A DNA stretch of 47,066 nt from Methylobacterium oxalidis. GTDB lineage: Bacteria > Pseudomonadota > Alphaproteobacteria > Rhizobiales > Beijerinckiaceae. Positions 1-9,327 of this stretch are shown here, piece by piece; the stretch's first letter is position 1; each line of letters opens with the position of its first letter. The translations under genes and the position numbers were made by a program. Location of the stretch: assembly GCF_007992195.1 (NCBI RefSeq), contig NZ_BJZU01000012.1, positions 1-47,066 of the forward strand, in the 5' to 3' direction. The notes under the pieces were generated by a model that worked only from the letters and a program-made list of their open reading frames with translations, did no database searches and was not told the origin of the DNA.

Positions 1-1620
1 CGGCCGCCACTCCACGTAGAGGCGCCAGCCCCCGGTCTGGGGCACCGGCTCGGTGACGGGATCGACCATCGTGCCCGCGCTCGCGGAGACGTCGGCCGTG
101 ATCCCGGAGGCGCCCGCGAGGCCGGGCCCCTCGAAATCCACCACGTAGAGGCGGCGCTCGGGGCTCGGCGGGTTCGTCGGGCGCAGGCGCTCGGCCGAGC
201 CGACCCGCGTCGAGACGACCCGGGCGAGGGCGCCGGGCATGCCCGGCGCCGGCTCCGCCCCGATCGTGGTGAGGCCGTAGGCGAGGGCGAGCGGGCGGCC
301 CGGCGCGACGGACCCGCGCGGCACGAAGGCCGCCACGATGTTGTCCATGTACTCCTCGCGCGAGGGGATCTCGAAGAGCTGGACCTCGCCCGCCGCGAAC
401 GGCCCCGCCTCGCCGCCCGGCTCTCGCCCGCCCGGCTCGACCCAGAGGCCGGGCCGCGCCTCGTGGCGGGCCTGCACGTCGAGGTAGGCGGAGAAGCTCC
501 GCTCCCGCTGGAGCAGGCCGAACCCCTTCAGGGGCTCGGCGCGGAAGGCCGAGACCTGCGGCGCGCGCCGCCCGTTGACGAGGGGCCGCCAGAGCCGGTC
601 GCCCGGCGTCTCCACCACGAGCCCGTCCGAATCGTGGACCTGGGGCCGGAAGTCGTCGAACCCTTCCGCGCCGCGGGCGCCCGGCCCGTTCTGCCCGTGC
701 ACGAACATGCTGGTGAGCGGGGCGAGGCCGAGCCGCTCGATCGGCCGGCGCGGGTGGAGCGCGGCGTCGACCCGCATCCGCGAGGGTGCGCCCGGCTCCA
801 CGACGAAGCGGTAGGCGCCCGCGAGGCTCGGGCTGTCGAGGAGCGAGAGGACCGTGATCGCCCGCGCGCCGTCCTCCGGCTCGCAGATCCAGTGGGCCAC
901 GAAATCCGGAAACTCCTCCGGCGCGGGCAGGCCGGTCCCGATCGCCGCGCCGCGGGCCGAGAGCCCGTATTCCTGGCCGGCGCCCCGCAGACGGAAGTAG
1001 GAGGCGCCGAGGAAGACGAGGAACTCCTCCTGCGCCTCCGGCCGCGAGCGGTCGAAGGCGTAGTGCAGGCGGAAGCCCGCGAAGCCGAGGCTCGCGGGAA
1101 AGCGCGCTCCCGCGAGCCCCGGCCCGAGATCGAACAGGCGCGTCTCGTAGGGCACGGGCCGCGGCGGGCCCTGCCGCGGCTGGACGAACAGGTCGACGCG
1201 CTTGCGCTGCAGGAAGCCCCGGTGGAAGAGCTGGGCCGAGAACAGGTCGTTCAGGCGCAGGCTCTCTCCCGCCCGGAAGGCGATGGCGCGGTAGCCGTCG
1301 TAGCTGAGGGAGGCGAGTTGCGGGGGCAGGTCGTCCGCCTGCGACCGGTAGGGCGCGGCGGCGAGCGCCGCGGCCCGGGCGCCCAGCGCCTCGAAGCTCA
1401 TCGGCCCCGCCGGCTCCTGAACCGAATCGCCCGCCATCGTTCTGGCGACATTCAGGTCGAAGGCGCTAGGTAGGATCGTGCCGGCAGCCGCGGTCAAGCC
1501 TGTCCGAAGTCCCGATCGCAGGAGACGGCGGCGGGAGAGCGCGGCGGGCTCGCCGGCGCTGGGGTCGGCCGGCTCGGCCGGTCCCGGTTCGACGTCGCGT
1601 CTCTCGGTGCGCTCGCTCAT
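1..1620 (-). CDS. opgG: Periplasmic glucan biosynthesis protein OpgG/OpgD (MdoG family), 3' end outside window
   Basis: Likely shapes or transfers osmoregulated periplasmic glucan made by OpgH in the next gene. The window holds 540 codons without a stop and the frame runs off the left edge, so the C-terminus is missing. The N-terminus has a twin-arginine signal (SRRRLL at residues 29-34, followed by a small-residue hydrophobic stretch). Tat export is a feature of OpgD-type members, so OpgD is an alternative name. The body has family features: an early FEALGARAAALA helix, an LSYDGYRAIAFR segment, and a C-terminal beta-sandwich after a linker rich in G and E near residue 390. It is divergent from opgH with 64 bp between start codons. 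The family assignment is from recognition of the sequence; the G-versus-D choice is unsettled. Confidence 0.85.
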   Translation of the reverse strand, partial: MSERTERRDVEPGPAEPADPSAGEPAALSRRRLLRSGLRTGLTAAAGTILPSAFDLNVARTMAGDSVQEPAGPMSFEALGARAAALAAAPYRSQADDLPPQLASLSYDGYRAIAFRAGESLRLNDLFSAQLFHRGFLQRKRVDLFVQPRQGPPRPVPYETRLFDLGPGLAGARFPASLGFAGFRLHYAFDRSRPEAQEEFLVFLGASYFRLRGAGQEYGLSARGAAIGTGLPAPEEFPDFVAHWICEPEDGARAITVLSLLDSPSLAGAYRFVVEPGAPSRMRVDAALHPRRPIERLGLAPLTSMFVHGQNGPGARGAEGFDDFRPQVHDSDGLVVETPGDRLWRPLVNGRRAPQVSAFRAEPLKGFGLLQRERSFSAYLDVQARHEARPGLWVEPGGREPGGEAGPFAAGEVQLFEIPSREEYMDNIVAAFVPRGSVAPGRPLALAYGLTTIGAEPAPGMPGALARVVSTRVGSAERLRPTNPPSPERRLYVVDFEGPGLAGASGITADVSASAGTMVDPVTEPVPQTGGWRLYVEWRP

Positions 1621-1684
1621 CGGCCTCTCGGGTCTCCGGTGACGGGTGGTCGGTGTCCCTCCTCGCTCGAGTTTCACGCCCCCC

Positions 1685-3685
1685 ATGTCCACCACACCGT
1701 TGTCGCACGAGGACCCGGCGGTCGAAATCCCGCCGGACACGGTTTCGCCGGCCGGGCCGCTGGCGGCCACGCCTTCCCGGACGAAGCCGCTTCCGGCCGA
1801 GCTGACGGCGGAGGCCGCGGCCCCGGGCGAGGTCCGCGAGGTCTGGCACCCGGACGGACGGCGCTCCGCGCTCCTCCTGCGCCGCCTCGCCCTCGCCGTG
1901 CCCTCGCTGGCGACCGGGCTCGCCATCGCGGCGCTGGCGGTCGCGGCCTACGGGCCGCAGGCGGGCTGGCTCGCGGGCGCCGTGCTGGTGCTGTTCTGCC
2001 TCGTGATGGGATGGCAGTCCTTCGTGGCGTGGCAGTACCTCTACGGCCTCGTCGCGGCCGTGCTCGGCGACCGGGCGCGGTCGGCCCTGGAGCGCCGCTC
2101 GGACGTGGTGCCCGCCCGCGCCACCGGCCTCAGCCGCACCGCGGCCGTGGTGGCGATCCACGCCGAGGACGCGGTCGCGGTCTTCGCGGCCTTGCGCGTG
2201 ATGGCGCGCTCGCTCGCCCGCGAGGGCGGCAACGGCTCGGACATCGACATCTTCGTCCTCTCCGACACCCGCGACGGCGCCATCGCGGCGGTGGAGGAGC
2301 ACGAGTTCGCCCGCATCGAGGCGTGGCGCCGGGCGAACGGGCCGGGCCTGCCGCGGATCCGCTACCGGCGGCGGCACGAGAACGTCGGCCGCAAGGCCGG
2401 CAACATCGCCGAGTTCTGCGACACCTACGGCCACGAGTACGACTTCATGATCGTGCTCGACGCCGACAGCCTGATGACCGGCCAGGCCATGCGCCGCCTC
2501 GTGCGGCTGATGGAGGAGAGCCCCCGGGTCGGCCTGATCCAGACCGTCTCCTACGCGGCCGGCCGGGACACCCTGTTCGCCCGCATCCAGCAATTCGCGG
2601 TGCGCCTCTACGCGCCGCTGGCGCTGCGCTGCCTGGAGACCTGGCAGGGACCGGACGGCAGCTACTGGGGCCACAACGCGATCCTGCGCATCGAGGCCTT
2701 CGCCGACAACGCGCAGCTCCCCGTGCTGCCCGGCCGCGCGCCGCTCGGCGGCGAGATCCTCTGCCACGACATCGTGGAGGGCGCGTTCCTGCGCCGCGCC
2801 GGCTGGGAAGTGCGCCTGCTGCCGGAGATGGGCGGCACCTGGGAGGAGATGCCCACGAACCTCGTCGACCTGCTCGGCCGCGAGCGGCGCTGGTGCCAGG
2901 GCAACCTGCAGCACATGCGCGTCGTGCCGATGCCGGGCCTCGTCGCGGCGAGCCGCTGGCACCTCCTCGTCGGCATCCTCTCCTACGGCGTGCTGCCGCT
3001 CTGGATCGCCTTCCTGGCGGCCGGAACGGTGCTGGCCGCCAAGACCGGCGACCTCGGCCTCCTCGCCTACGGCCTGACCGGCTCGGGGCTCGCCGCGCAC
3101 GCGCTCGCCGCCCTCTGCATCGCCGTGCTGGCGCTGCCGAAGGTGCTGAGCCTCGGCCACGTCCTCGCCTCGCCCGAGCGGCGCGCGGCCTTCGGCGGCA
3201 CGGCCTCGCTCCTGAAGAGCGCGGCCCTGGAGCAGATCGTCTGGGTGCTGCTCTGGCCGGTGATGACGCTGTTCACCGCGGGCGCCGTGCTCTCGACCCT
3301 GGCGGGCCGCGTGGTGCGCTGGGACGCGCAGGTGCGCGACGACCGGCACGTGCCCTGGTCGGAAGCCTTCCGGCTGCAGGCCGACGCGGTGGCGGTCGGG
3401 GCCGCGCTCGCCCTCGGGCTGGCGCTGGCCGGCGACCTCTGGCTCGCCCTCTGGATGGCGCCGCTGGCCTTCGCGCTGATCACGAGCCCGGCTCAGAGCG
3501 TGCTCACGAGCCGGGCCGATCTCGGCCGCATCGCGCGGGCCCGCGGCCTGTTCCTCACCGCCGACGACACGGACCAGGCGCCCGAACTCGCCGAGCTCGC
3601 ACAGAGCCGCGCCTCGCCCGTCGCGGCGGTGCCGGCCACCCGCGAGGCGCAGGCGCCGGTCCGCCTCGCCGCCGAGGAGGCGTGA
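1685..3685 (+). CDS. opgH: Glucans biosynthesis glucosyltransferase OpgH (MdoH), GT2 family
   Basis: Inner-membrane glucosyltransferase that polymerises the glucan backbone from UDP-glucose and passes it to the periplasm. The cytoplasmic GT2 domain shows the VLDADS metal/UDP motif (about residue 258), a GHNAILR segment, the CHDIVEG catalytic segment and the RRWCQGN motif (about residue 402, the Q/R-x-x-R-W site). Two hydrophobic segments precede the domain (about 70-120) and about four follow it. At 666 residues it is shorter than E. coli OpgH (847), as expected for alphaproteobacterial forms. The ATG at 1685 is chosen; an in-frame GTG lies at 1646, and neither has a strong Shine-Dalgarno sequence, so the start is uncertain. 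It shares a 64-bp divergent control region with opgG, whereas the usual enterobacterial arrangement is a collinear opgGH operon. Confidence 0.92.
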   Translation: MSTTPLSHEDPAVEIPPDTVSPAGPLAATPSRTKPLPAELTAEAAAPGEVREVWHPDGRRSALLLRRLALAVPSLATGLAIAALAVAAYGPQAGWLAGAVLVLFCLVMGWQSFVAWQYLYGLVAAVLGDRARSALERRSDVVPARATGLSRTAAVVAIHAEDAVAVFAALRVMARSLAREGGNGSDIDIFVLSDTRDGAIAAVEEHEFARIEAWRRANGPGLPRIRYRRRHENVGRKAGNIAEFCDTYGHEYDFMIVLDADSLMTGQAMRRLVRLMEESPRVGLIQTVSYAAGRDTLFARIQQFAVRLYAPLALRCLETWQGPDGSYWGHNAILRIEAFADNAQLPVLPGRAPLGGEILCHDIVEGAFLRRAGWEVRLLPEMGGTWEEMPTNLVDLLGRERRWCQGNLQHMRVVPMPGLVAASRWHLLVGILSYGVLPLWIAFLAAGTVLAAKTGDLGLLAYGLTGSGLAAHALAALCIAVLALPKVLSLGHVLASPERRAAFGGTASLLKSAALEQIVWVLLWPVMTLFTAGAVLSTLAGRVVRWDAQVRDDRHVPWSEAFRLQADAVAVGAALALGLALAGDLWLALWMAPLAFALITSPAQSVLTSRADLGRIARARGLFLTADDTDQAPELAELAQSRASPVAAVPATREAQAPVRLAAEEA

Positions 3686-3689
3686 CGGC

Positions 3690-4172
3690 CTACTGCTTGT
3701 TGAGGACGTCGATCGGGTTCGTGCGGTCCTTCGGCGAGGGCTCGCGGGTGACGTCGCCCGCCCCCGTCTCGCGGCTGCCCGTGGTCTTCTGCGGGGAGCC
3801 CGGACCGGCCGTCGCCGCCCCGCCCCCGCCGGACTGGGTCGGCACCGTGCCGCTCGCCAGCTCCAGGCAGGTCACCATCTCGACGTAGGACGGGTAGCCG
3901 CCCGCCTGGAACTGCTGCTCGCACTGGCGCTTGGCGGCCGACGAGTAGTCGCCCCAGCGCCGCTCGGCCTCCTTGCGGGCGTCGCGCTCGGAGCGCAGGC
4001 AGCCCTCGACGCTCGCGTTGTCGCTGACGCTGACCTCGGCGCGGGCGGCCGACTTGCAGGTCGCCTCGATGTCGAGGCTGGGCGGCCCGCCCGCCGCAGC
4101 GGCGGGGCCGGCGGCGAGGCCGAGGCACAGGAGCGCGGCGGCGCCGCGCAGAGCGGATCTCAGGTCTCTCAT
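3690..4172 (-). CDS. Small secreted protein of unknown function
   Basis: 160 residues starting with a clear Sec signal peptide (MRDLRSALRGAAALLCLGL followed by AAGPAAAA). The mature part is polar, with a Cys-containing segment (LDIEATCKSAA), a charged helix around RSERDARKEAERRWG, a second Cys (AAKRQCEQQF), and the segment YVEMVTCLELASG. It ends in a Gly/Ser/Thr-rich tail with NPIDVLNKQ. The cysteine spacing suggests disulfides in the periplasm. Similar small proteins are seen in Hyphomicrobiales but I know no function. The ATG at 4172 has GAGGA upstream; a GTG directly before it is less likely. Its stop is 4 bp from the convergent opgH stop. Confidence 0.7.
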   Translation of the reverse strand: MRDLRSALRGAAALLCLGLAAGPAAAAGGPPSLDIEATCKSAARAEVSVSDNASVEGCLRSERDARKEAERRWGDYSSAAKRQCEQQFQAGGYPSYVEMVTCLELASGTVPTQSGGGGAATAGPGSPQKTTGSRETGAGDVTREPSPKDRTNPIDVLNKQ

Positions 4173-4273
4173 CACGCGTCCTCAGGTCTCGGCGCGGTGT
4201 CGCCGGCACGCGGGCACAACGCGCGGGAGGCCGGATCGACGCAGGGCGGGACCGCGAAATGTCGAGGTTTCCC

Positions 4274-5497
4274 TCAGGCCCGCGGATCCTCGCCCCCGTG
4301 CGCGGCCCAGAGTGCGGCGTCGAGGTCGGCGAACAGGTCGCCCGGATCCTCGAGGCCGGTCGAGAGGCGCAGCAGGTCCGGCGGGCAGGGCGAGCCCGGC
4401 CCCTCCACGGAGGCGCGGTGCTCGACGAGGCTCTCGACGCCGCCGAGCGAGGTCGCCCGCTTCCACAGGCGCACCCGCGCCGCGGTGCCGACGGCTGCCG
4501 CCTCGCCGCCCCGCACCCGGATCGACAGCATGTAGCCGAAGCCGCCCTCCATCTGGCGCGCCGCCACCGCGTGGCCGGGATCGTCGGGCAGGCCGGGATA
4601 GAGGACCGAAGCCACGAAGGCGTGGCGGCGCAGGCGCTGCGCGAGATCGAGCGCGCTCGCGGCCTGGGCGGCGGCCCGCAGCGGCAGGGTGCGCAGCGAG
4701 CGCATCAGCAGGTAGGCCTCGAAGGGCCCGAGGATCGCGCCGCCGTTCGCCCGGATCGCACCGATCCGCTCCCAGAACGCGTCGGCGCGGCCCGCGGCGA
4801 GGACGCCCGCCACCACGTCCGAGTGGCCGTTGAGGATCTTGGTGGCCGAGTGCATCACGATGTCGGCCCCGAGCGTCAGGGGCCGCGTGTGGATCGGCGA
4901 GGCGGCCGTGGAATCGACCGCGAGCCGCGCCCCGGCGGCGTGCGCGATGTCGGCGGCGCCGGCGATGTCGGTGATGGTCCAGAGCGGGTTGCCCGGCGTC
5001 TCGATCCAGACGAGCTTGGTCCGTCCGGGGCGCATGGCGGCGCGCAGGGCGTCGAGATCGTCCGTGTCGACGAAATCGACCGTGAGCGTGCGCCGCGGCG
5101 CCTCCTCCCGCAGCCAGCGGCGCAGGGCCCAGTACATCACCCGCGGCGCCACCGCGTGGTCGCCGGGCTCCAGCGCCGTGAACACGGCGGTCGCGGCCGC
5201 CATGCCCGAACCGAACAGGAGGGCGCCGGCCTCCGCGCCCTCCAGCATCGCGATCACCGACTCGGCCTCGCGCACCGTCGCGTTGTCGGGCCGGGCGTAG
5301 GAGAAGCCGGAGCTGTAGGCGTTGTCCGGGTCGCGGATGAAGGTCGTGGAGACGTGGAGGGGCGCCACCACGGCCCGCGTCACGGGGTCGATCCGCCCCA
5401 TCGCCTGGGCGGCGAGGCTGCGGCGCGACGGCCCGGGCGCCCGGCTCGGGCCGGCCTCCGTCCCGGTCTCGTCCTGCGGCGGGATGATGGAGGACAT
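4274..5497 (-). CDS. PLP-dependent transsulfuration enzyme (cystathionine gamma-synthase/lyase family)
   Basis: 407 residues of the Cys/Met metabolism PLP family, catalysing gamma-replacement or elimination on cystathionine, homocysteine or related thiols in the cytoplasm. The Schiff-base lysine lies in HSATKILNGHSD (about residue 220). Other family marks are the FSYARPDNATVREAE segment for PLP phosphate binding, LFGSGMAAATA, ETPGNPLW, and the C-terminal SLGGVESLVEHRAS and LLRLSTGLED motifs. The ATG at 5497 follows GGAGA and gives a normal family length; the frame stays open far upstream but that part overlaps tspO antisense. Substrate choice (CGS, CGL or sulfhydrylase) cannot be settled from motifs. 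It is divergent from tspO. Confidence 0.88.
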   Translation of the reverse strand: MSSIIPPQDETGTEAGPSRAPGPSRRSLAAQAMGRIDPVTRAVVAPLHVSTTFIRDPDNAYSSGFSYARPDNATVREAESVIAMLEGAEAGALLFGSGMAAATAVFTALEPGDHAVAPRVMYWALRRWLREEAPRRTLTVDFVDTDDLDALRAAMRPGRTKLVWIETPGNPLWTITDIAGAADIAHAAGARLAVDSTAASPIHTRPLTLGADIVMHSATKILNGHSDVVAGVLAAGRADAFWERIGAIRANGGAILGPFEAYLLMRSLRTLPLRAAAQAASALDLAQRLRRHAFVASVLYPGLPDDPGHAVAARQMEGGFGYMLSIRVRGGEAAAVGTAARVRLWKRATSLGGVESLVEHRASVEGPGSPCPPDLLRLSTGLEDPGDLFADLDAALWAAHGGEDPRA

Positions 5498-5611
5498 CGC
5501 GATCTCCTGCGGCGCGGGCCGCACTTGCTTTCGGGCGGATATTGCCGCCTGACACGAAGTGGCGCGGCCCCGCAACCCGGCGGGGCGGCTCCACCGACCC
5601 GAGGAGCACGC

Positions 5612-6130
5612 ATGCCCGCGGCCACGCACGTTCCGGACGCGCCCGCCCTGTCGCCCTGGCTGCGGCTCGCCGCGGCGATCCTGCCCGTCATCGCCACCGC
5701 CCTGATCGGCTCGGCCGCCACGCAGGAGAACATCCCGACCTGGTACGCGGGCCTGAACAAGCCGAGCTTCAACCCGCCGAACTGGGTGTTCCCGGCGGCC
5801 TGGACGATCCTCTACTCCATGATCGCCCTCTCCCTCTGGCGGCTTCTCGGCGCGATGCCGCGCACCGGCCCCTCGCGCCGGGGCTGGTGGCTCGCGCTCG
5901 CCGCCTTCCTCGTGCAGCTCGCCCTGAACGCCGCCTGGAGCCCGGTCTTCTTCGCGGAGCACGCCATCGGCGCGGCCCTCGTCGTGGTGGTGATGATGCT
6001 CGTGATGGTGCTGTGGACGATCCGCCTGTCCTGGCGGTTCGACAGGCTCGCCTCGTGGCTGCTCGTGCCCTACGCCGCCTGGGTCGCCTTCGCGACGGTG
6101 CTCAACGCGGCGATCCTGCGCCTCAACTGA
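5612..6130 (+). CDS. tspO: TspO/MBR family protein (tryptophan-rich sensory protein)
   Basis: 172-residue membrane protein with five predicted transmembrane helices, related to the translocator protein/benzodiazepine receptor family that binds porphyrins and regulates tetrapyrrole-linked physiology in alphaproteobacteria. Diagnostic motifs are WYAGLNKPSFNPPNWVFP between helices 1 and 2, AAWTILYSMIALSLWR, and LALNAAWSPVFF. The start has GAGGAG seven bases upstream. Heme genes lie in the window (hemA, hemE, hemJ) but not adjacent, so a functional link to them is only an inference. Confidence 0.93.
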   Translation: MPAATHVPDAPALSPWLRLAAAILPVIATALIGSAATQENIPTWYAGLNKPSFNPPNWVFPAAWTILYSMIALSLWRLLGAMPRTGPSRRGWWLALAAFLVQLALNAAWSPVFFAEHAIGAALVVVVMMLVMVLWTIRLSWRFDRLASWLLVPYAAWVAFATVLNAAILRLN

Positions 6131-6263
6131 GAGTCGCAGTAAACGAAGGGTTTTCACGTGAGACAGGCATGCGGCGCCGGGAGCGCGCGGGCCTGACGTC
6201 ACGCCGGTTGGAGGCCGCGCTCCGAGCCGCTACACGGTCCCTCCGACGCGAGGGAGGGACCGC

Positions 6264-8621
6264 ATGACCAGCATCACGCAGCGCATCGCCGCGGAACTCG
6301 GGGTCGGCGAGGGGCAGGTCAGGGCGGCGGTCGAGCTGCTCGACGGCGGCGCCACGGTCCCCTTCATCGCCCGCTACCGCAAGGAGGCGACGGGCGCCCT
6401 CGACGACGCGCAGCTGCGCGGCCTGGAGGAGCGTCTCGGCTACCTGCGGGAGCTCGAGGCCCGCCGGACCGCGATCCTCGACAGCGTGCGCGAGCAGGGC
6501 AAGCTCGACGCAGGGCTCGAGGCCCGCATCCGCCAAGCCGACACCAAGGCGCGGCTCGAGGATCTCTACCTGCCCTTCCGGCAGAAGCGGCGCACCAAGG
6601 CGCAGACCGCCCGCGAGGCCGGGCTCGGGCCGCTCGCCGAGACGCTGCTCGCCCGGCCCGAGCAGGCGCCGGAGGCCGCCGCCCGACCCTTCGTCGATGC
6701 GGGCAAGGGCGTCGCAGACGCCGAGGCCGCCCTGGAGGGGGCGCGCGCCATCCTGATCGAGCGCTTCAGCGAGGACGCGGAGCTCGTCGGCTCGCTGCGT
6801 GAGACCACGTGGCAGCGCGGCCGGCTCGGTGCCGCAGTCCGCAAGGGCAAGGAGGCGGCAGGCGAGAAGTTTGCCGACTATTTCGATTTCTCGGAGGCGC
6901 TGACGAAGCTGCCCTCGCACCGCATCCTCGCCCTGTTCCGCGGCGAGAAGGAGGAGGTGCTCGACCTCGCGATCGGCGACGCGCCGGGGGACGCGCCGGC
7001 CCCGAACCAGCCGGGCTGGCAGGAGCTGCGCATCGCCAAGGCCTTCGGCATCGCCGAGCGGGGCCGGCCGGGCGACCGCTTCCTCGCCGAGACCGTGCGG
7101 CGCGCGTGGCGCACCAAGCTGAAGCCCGCCCTCGACACCGACCTGCGCGCCCGGCTCTGGGCGGTGGCCGAGGCGGGGGCCGTGAAGGTCTTCGCGGGCA
7201 ACCTGCGCGACCTGCTCCTCGCCGCGCCCGCCGGCCCGCGCCCGACGCTCGGGCTCGACCCCGGCTATCGCACCGGCGTGAAGGTCGCGGTGGTGGACGC
7301 CACCGGCAAGGTCGTGGCCACCGACACGATCTACCCGCACGAGCCGCGGCGCGACTGGAACGGCGCCCTCGTCTCCCTGGCCAGGCTCTGCCGGACGCAC
7401 CGGGTGGAGCTGATCGCCATCGGCAACGGCACCGCCTCGCGCGAGACCGACCGTCTGGCGGCCGAGCTCGTCGCCAAGCAGCCGGACCTGCGGCTGACCA
7501 AGGTGATGGTCTCGGAGGCGGGCGCCTCGGTCTACTCGGCGAGCGCCTACGCCTCGGCGGAGCTGCCCGGCCTCGACGTGACGCTGCGCGGCGCCGTCTC
7601 GATCGCCCGACGCCTGCAGGACCCGCTGGCCGAGCTCGTGAAGATCGAGCCCCGCGCCATCGGCGTCGGGCAGTACCAGCACGACCTCGCGGAGGGGAAG
7701 CTCGCCCGCTCCCTCGACGCGGTGGTGGAGGATTGCGTGAACGGCGTCGGCGTCGACGTCAACACGGCCTCGCCGCCGCTCCTCGCCCGGGTCTCGGGGC
7801 TCACCGAGCGGGTCGCCGGCAACATCGTGGTCCACCGGGACGCGAACGGCCCCTTCCGCAGCCGCTCGGGCCTGAAGAAGGTGGCGGGCCTCGGCCCCAA
7901 AGCCTACGAGCTCGCCGCCGGCTTCCTGCGCATCCGCGGGGGCGACGACCCCCTCGACGCCTCCGGCGTGCACCCGGAAGCCTATCCGGTGGTGCGCAAG
8001 ATCCTCTCCGCCACGGGCCAGCCGATCGAGGCCCTGATCGGCAACGGCGCCCTGTTGCGCGGCCTCGACCCCAAGCGTTTCACCGACGCGAGCTTCGGCC
8101 TGCCGACCGTGACCGATATCCTGGCCGAGCTGGAGAAGCCCGGCCGCGACCCCCGCCCCGCCTTCCGCACCGCCACCTTCCAGGAGGGCGTCGAGACGAT
8201 CCGGGACCTGAAGCCCGGCCTGCGGCTCGAAGGGGTGGTGACGAACGTCGCCGCCTTCGGCGCCTTCGTGGATATCGGCGTCCACCAGGACGGGCTCGTC
8301 CACATCTCGATGCTGGCCGACCGCTTCGTGAAGGACCCGCGCGAGGTGGTCAAACCCGGCGACGTGGTGCAGGTGCGCGTCCTCGAGGTCGACGTCGCGC
8401 GCAAGCGCATCGCGCTGTCGATGCGCTCGGATGACGGCGCGGCGCGCCCGGGAAGGCGGGAAGAGGGGCGGCGAGAGGAGCGGCCGGCGGGCGGCCAACC
8501 GCCCGCATCCCGGGCCGGCGGACCGAGCCCGCAGGCCCGGCCGGAGCCGGAAGGCGCCCTCGCCGAGGCGCTGCGGCGCGCGGCGGCGGGGAACCGGGGC
8601 TCCGGGGGACGCGACCGTTAG
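6264..8621 (+). CDS. tex: Tex family RNA-binding transcription accessory protein
   Basis: 785 residues, a usual length for Tex. Order of domains: N-terminal Tex helical region (FIARYRKEATGALDD near residue 33), YqgF/RNase H-like domain starting at GLDPGYRTG (about residue 330), helix-hairpin-helix segments (VNTASPPLLARVSGL, and FRSRSGLKKVAGLGPKAYE), then an S1 RNA-binding domain at about 649-720 (GVVTNVAAFGAFVDIGVHQD). Tex binds RNA and is linked to transcription processes in other bacteria. The last about 65 residues after the S1 domain are low-complexity and rich in R, G, P and E, probably disordered. The start ATG follows GGAGGGA. It stands alone, about 130 bp after tspO. Confidence 0.95.
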   Translation: MTSITQRIAAELGVGEGQVRAAVELLDGGATVPFIARYRKEATGALDDAQLRGLEERLGYLRELEARRTAILDSVREQGKLDAGLEARIRQADTKARLEDLYLPFRQKRRTKAQTAREAGLGPLAETLLARPEQAPEAAARPFVDAGKGVADAEAALEGARAILIERFSEDAELVGSLRETTWQRGRLGAAVRKGKEAAGEKFADYFDFSEALTKLPSHRILALFRGEKEEVLDLAIGDAPGDAPAPNQPGWQELRIAKAFGIAERGRPGDRFLAETVRRAWRTKLKPALDTDLRARLWAVAEAGAVKVFAGNLRDLLLAAPAGPRPTLGLDPGYRTGVKVAVVDATGKVVATDTIYPHEPRRDWNGALVSLARLCRTHRVELIAIGNGTASRETDRLAAELVAKQPDLRLTKVMVSEAGASVYSASAYASAELPGLDVTLRGAVSIARRLQDPLAELVKIEPRAIGVGQYQHDLAEGKLARSLDAVVEDCVNGVGVDVNTASPPLLARVSGLTERVAGNIVVHRDANGPFRSRSGLKKVAGLGPKAYELAAGFLRIRGGDDPLDASGVHPEAYPVVRKILSATGQPIEALIGNGALLRGLDPKRFTDASFGLPTVTDILAELEKPGRDPRPAFRTATFQEGVETIRDLKPGLRLEGVVTNVAAFGAFVDIGVHQDGLVHISMLADRFVKDPREVVKPGDVVQVRVLEVDVARKRIALSMRSDDGAARPGRREEGRREERPAGGQPPASRAGGPSPQARPEPEGALAEALRRAAAGNRGSGGRDR

Positions 8622-8672
8622 GGGCTGCGGCGCGCGGTCGTTCGCCCCGAAACCGGCCGAGCGGGAATGGTC

Positions 8673-9206
8673 TCACATCCGCGTCTCCGGCCCCGGCTCC
8701 TCCTCGCCCGCCGGCCTGTCGTCGTCGCGGGCGCGGTGAAGGAGGAAGATCGAGATCACCATGGTCAGGATCAGGACGGCCAGCACGCCGAGCTCGATCA
8801 TCGAGGCGCGGAACAGCGCCTCCTTCTCCGCCGACCATTCCTTGGCGTGCATGATCTCCGAGGATTGGAGCGTGATGACGAGGACGCGCCGGATCGAGGC
8901 GATCAGCCCGACGATCAGGAAGGGCTCGCAGGTGAGCTTGCCCGAGCGCATCGACACCCGCACCGTGTGCAGGATCTCGACCAGCATCAGCAGGAAGAGC
9001 AGCCGGTCGACCACTTCGAGGAGTTGCGGCGCGCCGCCCAGCGCGTGCATCGCGTGCCAGGTGAGGCCCGTCGCGTCGACCAGGGCGAGGATCGCGGTGA
9101 CCGCGAGCAGGAGGCCGAGCACGGCGTAGATCGCGTGCTCGGTGTGCAGGAAGACGAAGGCGGAGACCCGCGTCAGGCGGCCCTCGTGCTGCGGAGCTTC
9201 GGCCAT
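8673..9206 (-). CDS. PsiE-like membrane protein (phosphate-starvation-inducible E family)
   Basis: 177 residues with four hydrophobic segments (around AIYAVLGLLLAVTAILALV, LLEVVDRLLFLLMLVEILHTV, EPFLIVGLIASIRRVLVIT, IELGVLAVLILTMVISIFLL), matching the PsiE family of small inner-membrane proteins of unknown molecular role. The segment from the second helix to the third is the best match to the family as I recall it. The ATG at 9206 has GGAGGA six to seven bases upstream and is preferred over an in-frame ATG at 9233, which lacks one. The C-terminus is acidic and Pro-rich. A DUF4337 membrane protein follows upstream on the same strand 121 bp away. Confidence 0.75.
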   Translation of the reverse strand: MAEAPQHEGRLTRVSAFVFLHTEHAIYAVLGLLLAVTAILALVDATGLTWHAMHALGGAPQLLEVVDRLLFLLMLVEILHTVRVSMRSGKLTCEPFLIVGLIASIRRVLVITLQSSEIMHAKEWSAEKEALFRASMIELGVLAVLILTMVISIFLLHRARDDDRPAGEEEPGPETRM

Positions 9207-9327
9207 CGCCCGTCCTCCCCGGTCAGCGACCATCAGGAGGGAGATAGCGCGCCGCGCCGCCCGGCGACGGGGGCAGCGCGACGCGGCCGATCAATTCTCG
9301 CGTGATCGGGCAGGCCGGCCGGAACCG

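Noticed and set aside
1639..3888. Very long open frame in another frame over opgH
   Set aside because: Low-complexity R/G/P/A-rich peptide, the usual shadow in high-GC DNA; opgH motifs are intact in the true frame.
8622..8672. Rho-independent terminator after tex
   Set aside because: GC-rich stretch without a clear stem followed by a T-run.
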